Positions 6,381 to 11,547 of a DNA stretch of 11,547 nucleotides are shown here, one piece after another; positions within the stretch are counted from its first letter, which is position 1; every line of letters starts with the position of its first letter. Position numbers and translations under genes: made by a program. The notes under the pieces are model-generated. The model searched no databases and was not told where the DNA came from. It worked only from the letters and a program-made list of their open reading frames with translations. The DNA comes from Collinsella sp. (GTDB lineage Bacteria > Actinomycetota > Coriobacteriia > Coriobacteriales > Coriobacteriaceae): contig JAIHTM010000063.1 in the NCBI GenBank assembly GCA_022713905.1, positions 1 through 11,547 on the forward strand. The letters are read 5' to 3'.

Positions 6381-7346
6381 TCAGCGCTTCCAGAAATGCA
6401 GGATGAGGGTCGTGCGGTTTTGCTGCTCGGTTTTGACCAGGATGTTGTGGATGTGGGTTTTGACGGTGCCCACGGCAAGGAATAGCTCGTCAGCGATCTC
6501 TTGGTTCGACTTGCCCAGCACAACCAGACGCATGACCTCGGTCTCGCGGTTGGAGAGCTTGTAGGCGTTGCGATAGAAGGGCATCTGCTCTTCGATGTGT
6601 CGATCAAGATCGCTGACGTTCTTTTCCTCGGGCGCCTCCTGCATGCGAATCGAGAGCACGTGATAGGCGTAGATGATGAGCAGAATCGCAAAGTAGCAAG
6701 CGAAGACGTTCTCGCTAAAGTTGCGCTCGGACAGGTACAACTGCAGCCAAGAGGGCGCCAGGCTCATGGGAACCACCAAGATGTTGTAGAAGTCCTCGGC
6801 AACGATGCAGCCAACCAGAATGGCGCCGATAATCAGGTGTTTCTTTTGGTTGTTAACACGCGCCTTCAGCTCAACCTTCGTACTCTTGCGAGCTGTCCAA
6901 AAGATATACAGTCCCACAAAGACAAGGAACACCTGGCGCATGGTGTAGTAAAGCCACTGGTGCATGGGACCATAGGGGACGGCGACGATAATCAGCAGCT
7001 CGCTCAGCAGGAACGTTACGACGGGGATGACAAACTGCTTCTTAGAATGCTTGTCGAGCAGATCCATGGCGATCAGCCAAATAAAAGCCTGCGAAGCGGT
7101 CGCCACAAGGGTCCGCAGCACAGGCATGGTAATTGAGTAATAGTCGCTTGCCGGGAAGCTCTGGTTTTGCAACGTGTATTCAAAAAAGAAGATCTCGGTC
7201 ATCTCGATGGCGTAGCAAATAAAAACGCCACTGCCATAGATAAAGAAGCGTCGACGAGACGAGGCGTAGGCGGCAAGCGAAAGTACCGCTGTCACAATAC
7301 AGATAACCAGTATTGCCAAGGTATAGAAGAACATGAGCGTGTTCAT
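6381..7346 (-). CDS. aguR: Membrane-anchored LuxR-type regulator, AguR-like activator of the agmatine operon
   Basis: The protein has 321 residues. About seven hydrophobic segments fill the first 233 residues (approximately 5-27, 34-56, 72-95, 104-124, 130-150, 169-192 and 211-233). After a short acidic linker, a LuxR/GerE helix-turn-helix spans about 263-318: LSNRETEVMRL, GKSNQEIADELFLAVGTVKTHIHNIL. It should sit in the membrane, sense a ligand there or outside, and bind DNA directly (one-component signalling). Lactococcus lactis AguR is a membrane LuxR-type activator that responds to agmatine and lies next to aguBDAC. Position, divergence from aguB and architecture support the same role; agmatine sensing itself is inference. 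AGGA lies 9 bases before the ATG at 7346. Coriobacteriia also carry many such membrane LuxR proteins with other targets, so the gene name is by context. Confidence 0.75.
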   Translation of the reverse strand: MNTLMFFYTLAILVICIVTAVLSLAAYASSRRRFFIYGSGVFICYAIEMTEIFFFEYTLQNQSFPASDYYSITMPVLRTLVATASQAFIWLIAMDLLDKHSKKQFVIPVVTFLLSELLIIVAVPYGPMHQWLYYTMRQVFLVFVGLYIFWTARKSTKVELKARVNNQKKHLIIGAILVGCIVAEDFYNILVVPMSLAPSWLQLYLSERNFSENVFACYFAILLIIYAYHVLSIRMQEAPEEKNVSDLDRHIEEQMPFYRNAYKLSNRETEVMRLVVLGKSNQEIADELFLAVGTVKTHIHNILVKTEQQNRTTLILHFWKR

Positions 7347-7383
7347 CTGTCACCGTCCTGTCTCATTTGATCTTTGGATAAGC

Positions 7384-7400
7384 TCCGTAAACCCTACGGA
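7384..7400. promoter_or_regulatory. Dyad TCCGTA-N5-TACGGA upstream of aguR (operator candidate)
   Basis: TCCGTA (7384-7389) and TACGGA (7395-7400) form a perfect 6-bp inverted repeat with a 5-base spacer, 38 bases upstream of the aguR start. Related half-sites recur across the aguR-aguB gap: ACCGTATG at 7414-7421, CCGTA at 7457-7461 and CATACGGGT at 7584-7592. This would suit a LuxR-type dimer acting on both promoters, but no binding is known. Confidence 0.4.
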
Positions 7401-7532
7401 TATACCGCCCTCAACCGTATGTCCCGTTGCGGATTAGAGGACGTGATACAGGATACCCGTATACCGTTCGCGGTTCTAGATAGTAAACCCCCTGTAAACT
7501 CTCTACCTGCGGGTTTATATTGGTTTAGAGGG

Positions 7533-7571
7533 GGTGTAACTCCGTGAACGGTCTTTAATCCCGAATAAACT
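7533..7571 (+). promoter_or_regulatory. Candidate aguB promoter with an upstream 16-base motif
   Basis: TAAACT (7566-7571) is a fair -10 element. The position 17 bases upstream (CGTGAA, 7543-7548) is a poor -35, as expected of an activator-dependent promoter. The motif GGTGTAACTCCGTGAA (7533-7548) ends exactly on this -35 and recurs with two changes at 10477-10492 before aguA. It lies about 130 bases upstream of the aguB start. The promoter is inferred from spacing only. Confidence 0.4.
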
Positions 7572-7600
7572 AGGTAAAAATTGCATACGGGTGAATGATG

Positions 7601-7636
7601 GTGTTGTCAACACGAGGCGTGATGTACGAGCGCCTC
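7601..7636 (+). promoter_or_regulatory. Palindrome and hairpin in the aguB leader
   Basis: GTGTTGTCAACAC (7601-7613) is a perfect dyad around one central base. It is followed at once by GAGGCG (7614-7619) pairing with CGCCTC (7631-7636) over an 11-base loop. If transcription starts near 7578, both lie in the 5' leader of aguB. The dyad could be an operator for a second, repressing regulator. Confidence 0.4.
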
Positions 7637-7675
7637 TCAGTAATAGTCGGCAAGACCGGCGGAAAGGAAATCGAC

Positions 7676-8749
7676 ATGGCACTGCCTAAGGATTTCATCG
7701 ACACCAACGACTTCACCAAAGAGCAGATCCTGGCTATCGAGGATCTTGGCCTGGCAATGAAGAAGGCCATCAAGGTTGACGGTTATTATCCGCACCTGCT
7801 CCGCAACAAGAGCCTTGGCATGATCTTCCAGCAGGTTTCCACCCGCACCCGTCTTTCCTTCGAGACCGCTATGACCGACCTCGGCGGTCACGCTCAGTTC
7901 TATGGCCCTGGCACCATCCAGCTCGGTGGCCATGAGTCCCTGGGCGACACCGCTCGCGTCATGGGTTCGCTGCTCGACATCATGATGGCTCGCGTTGACC
8001 GTCACAAGGACGTCGTCGGCCTCGCCGAGGGCTCCGCTGTGCCCGTCATCAACGGCATGTCCGAGTTCAACCATCCCACGCAGGAGATGGGCGACCTCAT
8101 GACCATGCTCGAGAACCTCCCCGAGGGCAAGAAGATCGAGGACTGCACCCTGGCCTTCATCGGCGACGCCACCCAGGTCTGCGTCTCCCTCATGTTCATC
8201 GCCTCCAAGGTCGGCATGAAGTTTGTCCAGTTTGGACCTAAGGGCCACCAGATCCCCGACGGCGGCCTGCACGTTGGCACCGTTGAGGAGCGCGCCGAGT
8301 TCGGCAAGCAGATGATGGCCATCGCCGAGGAGAACTGCAAGGTCTCCGGCGGCTCCATCGTCATCTCCGACGACATCGAGTGCATCAAGGGTGCCGACTT
8401 CATCTACACCGACGTGTGGTATGGCCTGTACGACGAGGAAGTCTCGGGCGAGAACTACATGGACGTGTTCTATCCCAAGTATCAGGTCACCATGGACATG
8501 ATGAACTTCGCCGGCGCAGACTCTAAGTTCATGCACTGCCTGCCGGCCACCCGCAACGAGGAGGTCGTCGACGAGGTCATGGACGACCCCGAGCGCTCCC
8601 TGTGCTGGGTCGAGGCCGAGAACCGCAAGCACTCCATCCGTGCTCTCCTTGCCGCTCTGGGCAAGCGCACCCCGCTCAACGACGAGGGTGTCGAGTACTC
8701 CGCCAAGGCCGAGCTCCACGCCGCTCTCGAGGCTCTCGAGCAGCTCTAA
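7676..8749 (+). CDS. aguB: Putrescine carbamoyltransferase
   Basis: The product has 357 residues and belongs to the aspartate/ornithine carbamoyltransferase family. The carbamoyl-phosphate loop is STRTR (55-59), with HPTQ at 133-136 and HCLP at 287-290. Instead of the ornithine-binding SMG loop it has DVWYGLYDEE (246-255), the mark of putrescine carbamoyltransferase. The extended C-terminal helix also fits. In catabolism it converts N-carbamoylputrescine and phosphate to putrescine and carbamoyl phosphate in the cytoplasm. The frame is open 27 codons further upstream (to 7595), but GGAAAGGAAA just before ATG 7676 and the family's usual N-terminus fix the start here. It heads the aguBDA operon; the gene is also called ptcA in some species. 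Codons are strongly C-ending, suggesting high expression. Confidence 0.95.
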   Translation: MALPKDFIDTNDFTKEQILAIEDLGLAMKKAIKVDGYYPHLLRNKSLGMIFQQVSTRTRLSFETAMTDLGGHAQFYGPGTIQLGGHESLGDTARVMGSLLDIMMARVDRHKDVVGLAEGSAVPVINGMSEFNHPTQEMGDLMTMLENLPEGKKIEDCTLAFIGDATQVCVSLMFIASKVGMKFVQFGPKGHQIPDGGLHVGTVEERAEFGKQMMAIAEENCKVSGGSIVISDDIECIKGADFIYTDVWYGLYDEEVSGENYMDVFYPKYQVTMDMMNFAGADSKFMHCLPATRNEEVVDEVMDDPERSLCWVEAENRKHSIRALLAALGKRTPLNDEGVEYSAKAELHAALEALEQL

Positions 8750-8769
8750 GCCCCAAGGCTTTTAAAAGC
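8748..8769 (+). terminator. Weak hairpin with short T-run at the end of aguB
   Basis: AAGCC (8748-8752) pairs with GGCTT (8757-8761), and a T-run covers 8760-8763. The overlapping GCTTTTAAAAGC (8758-8769) is a perfect 12-base palindrome. The 5-bp stem is too weak for efficient termination, but partial termination or a 3' end after aguB is possible. Confidence 0.3.
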
Positions 8770-8775
8770 ACGTTT

Positions 8776-8850
8776 GCGGGCGGCGGATGCTCGTCTCCTG
8801 TCGCCCGCTCACCGAGGCCCAAGCGATTGCCTTAGTGCCTTGGGCCTCGG
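8776..8850 (+). promoter_or_regulatory. Two stem-loops between aguB and aguD
   Basis: GCGGGCG (8776-8782) pairs with CGCCCGC (8802-8808). Four bases on, CCGAGGCCCAAG (8812-8823) pairs perfectly with CTTGGGCCTCGG (8839-8850) over a 15-base loop. Neither is followed by a T-run. They fill most of the 132-base gap and end about 30 bases before aguD. Likely roles are setting the relative amounts of the two messages by partial termination, or blocking exonucleases. Confidence 0.6.
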
Positions 8851-8881
8851 ATCTGTCCAAGACTGAGCAAAGGAGCTCATC

Positions 8882-10321
8882 ATGAGCGACGGAAAGAAAA
8901 AGCTTTCCTTCTTGACGGTCATTTCGACCATCATCTGCGTCGTCTTCGTCTGCGAGGCCGCCGCGCCTGCTGCTGCCATTGGCAACCAGCAGTTCTTCTG
9001 GTGGATCTTCCTGATCCTGACCTTCCTGCTCCCGTATGGCATGGTTGTCGCCGAGCTCGGCACCACCTATGACGGCGAGGGTGGCATTTACGACTGGGTA
9101 CGCGATGGCCTGGGCGACAAGTGGGGCGCCCGCATTTCGTACTACTACTGGGTTAACTACCCGCTGTGGATTGCCTCGCTGGCTACCATGTTCCCCGACA
9201 TTCTGGGCATGGTCTTTGGCGTTGAGTTCAATCTGATCGCCAAGATGGGTATCGATCTTGCCTTTGTGTGGATCGTCTACCTCATGGGCCGCTCCAAGGC
9301 GGCTGACTCCGAGTGGGTCCTCAACGGTGGCGCCATCATCAAGGTCGCCGTTGCCGTTATCGTCGGCGCTCTGGGCATTTGGTACGCCATGGAGAATGGT
9401 TTTGCGAACGATATGTCCGCCACCACCTTCCTGCCCGAGCTCACCAACACTAACGCCCTCGGCTATCTGTCGATCATCATCTTTAACTTCATGGGCTTCG
9501 AGGCCATCTGCACCATGACCGACGACATGGCCGATCCTGCTCGCGATATCCCCAAGGCAATCATTGTCGGTGGTCTGTCCATCGCCGTGATCTACCTGTT
9601 CGCCGGCTTTGGCATCGGTGCCGCCGTGCCGGCCGATGCCATCGACCCCGACTACGGCATGATCTTTGCCGTCCAGACCATGGTGGGCGACTCCATGATC
9701 TTCAAGGTCATCTGCATCGCCTTCCTGATCACCCTGTTCGCCAACATGGCTGCTTGGTCCTTCGGCGTCAACTCCGTCGCTCGCTATGCTGCCGAGCACG
9801 GCAACATGCCCAAGGTCTTTGCTTCGATGATCTCCAAGGACGACATGCCCAACGGCGCCAACCTGGTCAATGCTATCGTCGCCTCCCTGGTGCTGTGCCT
9901 GCAGCTGGTCCCCATCGACGCCATCTCCAACGGTGTCTTCTGGATGCTCTTCGGCACCTCCGTCGTCTTCCTGCTGCTCACCTACATCCCGATGTTCCCG
10001 GCGTTCCTCAACCTTCGTAAGAACGACCCCAACCGTGAGCGCATCTTCACGTTCCCGTTTAAGGGCACCATGATGAAGGTCATGCTGGCCATCCCCTGCA
10101 TCGAGCTGGTCCTGGCCATCGTCGCAACCCTGGTGCCGTTCTCCGCCGCTGAGATTGGCGACAAGGTTCCGATGATCGTCATCTTCATCGTGCTCTTGCT
10201 CATCGGCGAGGTCGTCCGCGTCGTGAGCGCTAAGGGCCGCGAGACCGAGTACAAGGGTCTCACCCCCGAGCTTGCTGCTCAGCGTCTCGCTGAGGAGGCC
10301 GCCGAGGCCGAAGAGGACTAG
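8882..10321 (+). CDS. aguD: APC-family agmatine/putrescine antiporter
   Basis: The product has 479 residues with about twelve hydrophobic segments and belongs to the amino acid-polyamine-organocation (APC) superfamily. Family features include MVVAELGTTYDGEGGIYDWV (54-73), with the GGIYDW turn after helix 2, and FMGFEAICTMTDDMADPARD (203-222) around helix 6. The C-terminus is a short acidic cytoplasmic tail (EEAAEAEED). By position between aguB and aguA, it should import agmatine in exchange for putrescine, as AguD does in lactic acid bacteria. The substrate is inferred from context; the sequence alone shows only an APC amino acid or amine transporter. AAAGGAG precedes the ATG by 7 bases. Confidence 0.85.
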   Translation: MSDGKKKLSFLTVISTIICVVFVCEAAAPAAAIGNQQFFWWIFLILTFLLPYGMVVAELGTTYDGEGGIYDWVRDGLGDKWGARISYYYWVNYPLWIASLATMFPDILGMVFGVEFNLIAKMGIDLAFVWIVYLMGRSKAADSEWVLNGGAIIKVAVAVIVGALGIWYAMENGFANDMSATTFLPELTNTNALGYLSIIIFNFMGFEAICTMTDDMADPARDIPKAIIVGGLSIAVIYLFAGFGIGAAVPADAIDPDYGMIFAVQTMVGDSMIFKVICIAFLITLFANMAAWSFGVNSVARYAAEHGNMPKVFASMISKDDMPNGANLVNAIVASLVLCLQLVPIDAISNGVFWMLFGTSVVFLLLTYIPMFPAFLNLRKNDPNRERIFTFPFKGTMMKVMLAIPCIELVLAIVATLVPFSAAEIGDKVPMIVIFIVLLLIGEVVRVVSAKGRETEYKGLTPELAAQRLAEEAAEAEED

Positions 10322-10341
10322 AGCGCCCGGATTCGGGGCTC
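10321..10341 (+). terminator. Hairpin immediately after the aguD stop codon
   Basis: GAGC (10321-10324) and CCCG (10326-10329) pair with CGGG (10334-10337) and GCTC (10338-10341), with one bulged G and a GATT loop. It begins at the last base of the aguD stop codon. No T-run follows, so it may be a partial terminator or a 3' stabiliser. Confidence 0.45.
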
Positions 10342-10370
10342 CAACCCTCATCACCGTTTAACCACTCCCT

Positions 10371-10606
10371 GGGGTGGGTGTGAGCGATAGCTCCGGTAAC
10401 CACCGCCCGCCCCAATCTCTCTTCCGTATCCTTCGTGTGTCTTGTCTCCGCGCACTGGGTTACGTCGTCGCTTGCCGGTGCGACTCCGTGAAAACCGGCG
10501 CCGGGTGCCCCGACCTTTGCCGGGGAACGGGCGCCTACCATCTCTTGGTTTTAGGCCGCGGGTAACCCGCCCGCGGCAAGCGATCGTTCGATTTGGAGGA
10601 AATCTT
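10371..10606 (+). ncRNA. Structured leader of aguA with alternative helices; possible riboswitch or attenuator, class unknown
   Basis: The 285-base gap before aguA has no gene and much pairing. TGGGG (10370-10374) can pair with CCCCA (10410-10414) around GAGC/GCTC (10382-10385, 10390-10393). Downstream, TCGCTTGCCG (10468-10477) pairs perfectly with CGGCAAGCGA (10574-10583), closing a domain of about 115 bases. Inside, AAAACC (10491-10496) pairs with GGTTTT (10547-10552), and GGCGCC (10497-10502) with GGCGCC (10529-10534) around CCCCG/CGGGG. The closing helix competes with a local hairpin, GCCGGT (10474-10479) with ACCGGC (10494-10499), and with GCCGCGGG/CCCGCGGC (10555-10562, 10570-10577). 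The domain ends 12 bases before the GGAGGA ribosome binding site. I do not recognise the class; folding was by eye. Confidence 0.5.
10477..10492 (+). promoter_or_regulatory. 16-base motif shared with the aguB upstream region
   Basis: GGTGCGACTCCGTGAA matches GGTGTAACTCCGTGAA at 7533-7548 in 14 of 16 positions, same strand. Here it sits in the unpaired part just inside the long closing helix of the aguA leader. It may be a protein binding site or an RNA core element. No -10 element lies at a suitable distance downstream, unlike the aguB copy. Confidence 0.45.
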
Positions 10607-11547
10607 ATGCGTACGATCACCGAGTCCGAGTCCACCCCCAAGGCCGACGGCTTCTTTATGCCCGCTGAGTTCGCCCCGCAGGATCGCGTGTGGATGGGTT
10701 GGCCCCACCGCACCGACACCTGGGCCCACGGCGCCAAGCCGGCTCAGAAGCAGTATGCCGCCATCGCTCGCGCCATCGCCGAGTTCACCCCGGTCACCAT
10801 GTGCGCCAACCAGGCCGACTACGCTAACTGCAAGGCCGTCTTCGAGGAAGACGAGAACGTCACCGTTATCGAGATGACCACCGACGACGCCTGGTTCCGC
10901 GACACCGCTGCCACCTACGTCATCAACGGCAAGGGCGAGAAGCGCGCCAACCACTGGCACTTCAACGCCTACGGCGGTCTGGTCGACGGCCTGTACTTCC
11001 CGTGGGACAAGGACGAGCAGATCGCCCTTAAGATGGCTGAGCTCTCCGGCTGCCGTCGCTATCGTCCCGATGACATGATCCTCGAGGGCGGCTCCATCAC
11101 CGTCGACGGCGAGGGCACCCTTGTCGTGACCGACCAGTGCCTGCTTTCCCCGGGCCGCACCTGCTCTGCGGTTCTGGAGGAGGAAGAGGATCCCGAGTCC
11201 ATCTGGCCCAAGTTCAAGAAGAAGTTTGAGCCCTGGAGCGAGGAGCTTCGCGCCTATATGGACGAGCACCTCAAGGATTACCTGGGTGTCGAGAAGGTCA
11301 TCTGGGTCAAGGAGGGCATCGACCCCGAAGAGACCAACGGCCACATCGATGACGTCGCTACGTTCATCGCCCCGGGCGTCATGGCCTGCATCTGGACCGA
11401 CGATCCCGAGTATCCGTTCTACGAGCAGTGCCACGCTGCCTACGAGACCCTCTCCAATGCCGTTGACGCCAAGGGCCGCAAGATGAAGGTCTACAAGCTC
11501 TGCATGCCCGTGAACCCGCTGTTCATGGACCAGGCTTCCTGCGACAC
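10607..11547 (+). CDS. aguA: Agmatine deiminase (agmatine iminohydrolase), partial at right edge
   Basis: From ATG 10607, with GGAGGA 7 bases upstream, 313 codons are visible. The sequence follows the agmatine deiminase branch of the guanidino-group-modifying enzymes: STPKADGFFMPAEFAPQ near the N-terminus, then TTDDAWFRDT (91-100), FNAYGGLVDGLYFPWD (119-134), LEGGSITVDGEGT (159-171), TNGHIDD (243-249, catalytic His246 and Asp248) and DAKGRKMKVYKL. The enzyme hydrolyses agmatine to N-carbamoylputrescine and ammonia. The nucleophilic cysteine, near residue 357 in the Enterococcus enzyme, lies beyond the edge. Against that enzyme, as I remember it, there is an insertion of about 25 residues (roughly 185-210, with EEEEDPESIWPKFKKKFEP) after LLSPGR. 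Within WFRDTAA, residues usually Gly-Pro are Ala-Ala. Carbamate kinase is expected next. Confidence 0.94.
   Translation, partial: MRTITESESTPKADGFFMPAEFAPQDRVWMGWPHRTDTWAHGAKPAQKQYAAIARAIAEFTPVTMCANQADYANCKAVFEEDENVTVIEMTTDDAWFRDTAATYVINGKGEKRANHWHFNAYGGLVDGLYFPWDKDEQIALKMAELSGCRRYRPDDMILEGGSITVDGEGTLVVTDQCLLSPGRTCSAVLEEEEDPESIWPKFKKKFEPWSEELRAYMDEHLKDYLGVEKVIWVKEGIDPEETNGHIDDVATFIAPGVMACIWTDDPEYPFYEQCHAAYETLSNAVDAKGRKMKVYKLCMPVNPLFMDQASCD

Noticed and set aside
7595..7675. 27-codon N-terminal extension of aguB
   Set aside because: The family lacks it, and the ribosome binding site GGAAAGGAAA points to ATG 7676.
7637..8719. Open frame of 360 codons on the minus strand opposite aguB
   Set aside because: Same effect of codon bias; the opposite strand carries every motif of putrescine carbamoyltransferase.
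8762..10354. Open frame of 530 codons on the minus strand opposite aguD
   Set aside because: It is a shadow of the strong codon bias of aguD: the product is dominated by Asp, His, Gly and Glu with no domain pattern, and it runs opposite a clear APC transporter.
10470..10495. tRNA T-arm-like string (GGTGCGACTCC)
   Set aside because: No acceptor stem, anticodon arm or D-arm can be placed around it.
10477..10560. Cobalamin riboswitch in the aguA leader (GGTGNNANTCC matches part of its consensus)
   Set aside because: The conserved GCCACTG segment and the rest of the B12 box are missing, and the pairing pattern differs. The short match may be chance.
1..11547. CRISPR array, transposase, integrase, rRNA or tRNA genes, or restriction-modification genes
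   Set aside because: I found none on either strand. The Vsr domain would suggest a nearby cytosine methylase, but no such gene is within the window.

Overview
This 11.5 kb window looks like chromosome of an actinobacterium of the class Coriobacteriia, most likely a gut organism of the Collinsella type. The grounds are inference: moderately high GC with strong C-ending codon bias in the agu genes, a seven-helix membrane protein with a C-terminal LuxR domain, and a BceAB-type peptide transporter. No gene here fixes the genus, and I could run no search.

Left part (1-3218). On the minus strand, a cupin/AraC regulator (655-1593) is followed by a HAD phosphatase that runs off the left edge (1-598). 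A poorly coding stretch (1594-2083) holds one small candidate ORF and a decayed-looking ORF tail. Next is the most unusual protein of the window (2084-3070, minus, TTG start): a MutT-like Nudix hydrolase fused through a basic linker to a Vsr mismatch endonuclease. The gap 3071-3218, shared with the divergent transporter genes, carries three inverted repeats.

Middle (3219-6195). A two-gene operon encodes a BceA-type ATPase and a ten-helix BceB/FtsX-type permease, overlapping by 11 bases. No two-component system lies beside it. The convergent gap after it (6196-6380) holds a long nested stem-loop element and a separate perfect 12-bp hairpin.

Right part (6381-11547). This is an agmatine deiminase pathway locus. 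A membrane-anchored LuxR regulator (AguR-like, minus) diverges from putrescine carbamoyltransferase (aguB), an APC-type agmatine/putrescine antiporter (aguD) and agmatine deiminase (aguA, cut by the right edge). The order R-B-D-A matches the lactic acid bacterial locus, so carbamate kinase (aguC) is expected just outside. Agmatine would be imported in exchange for putrescine, deiminated to N-carbamoylputrescine, then phosphorolysed to putrescine and carbamoyl phosphate, which yields ATP; ammonia and CO2 are released.

The noncoding parts of the agu locus are unusually rich. There are dyads between aguR and aguB, stem-loops between aguB and aguD, and a 285-base aguA leader that can fold into competing helices. 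A 16-base motif (14 of 16 identical) occurs both before aguB and before aguA. The best candidates for something new are the Nudix-Vsr fusion, this leader with its shared motif, and the stem-loop element at 6240-6338.
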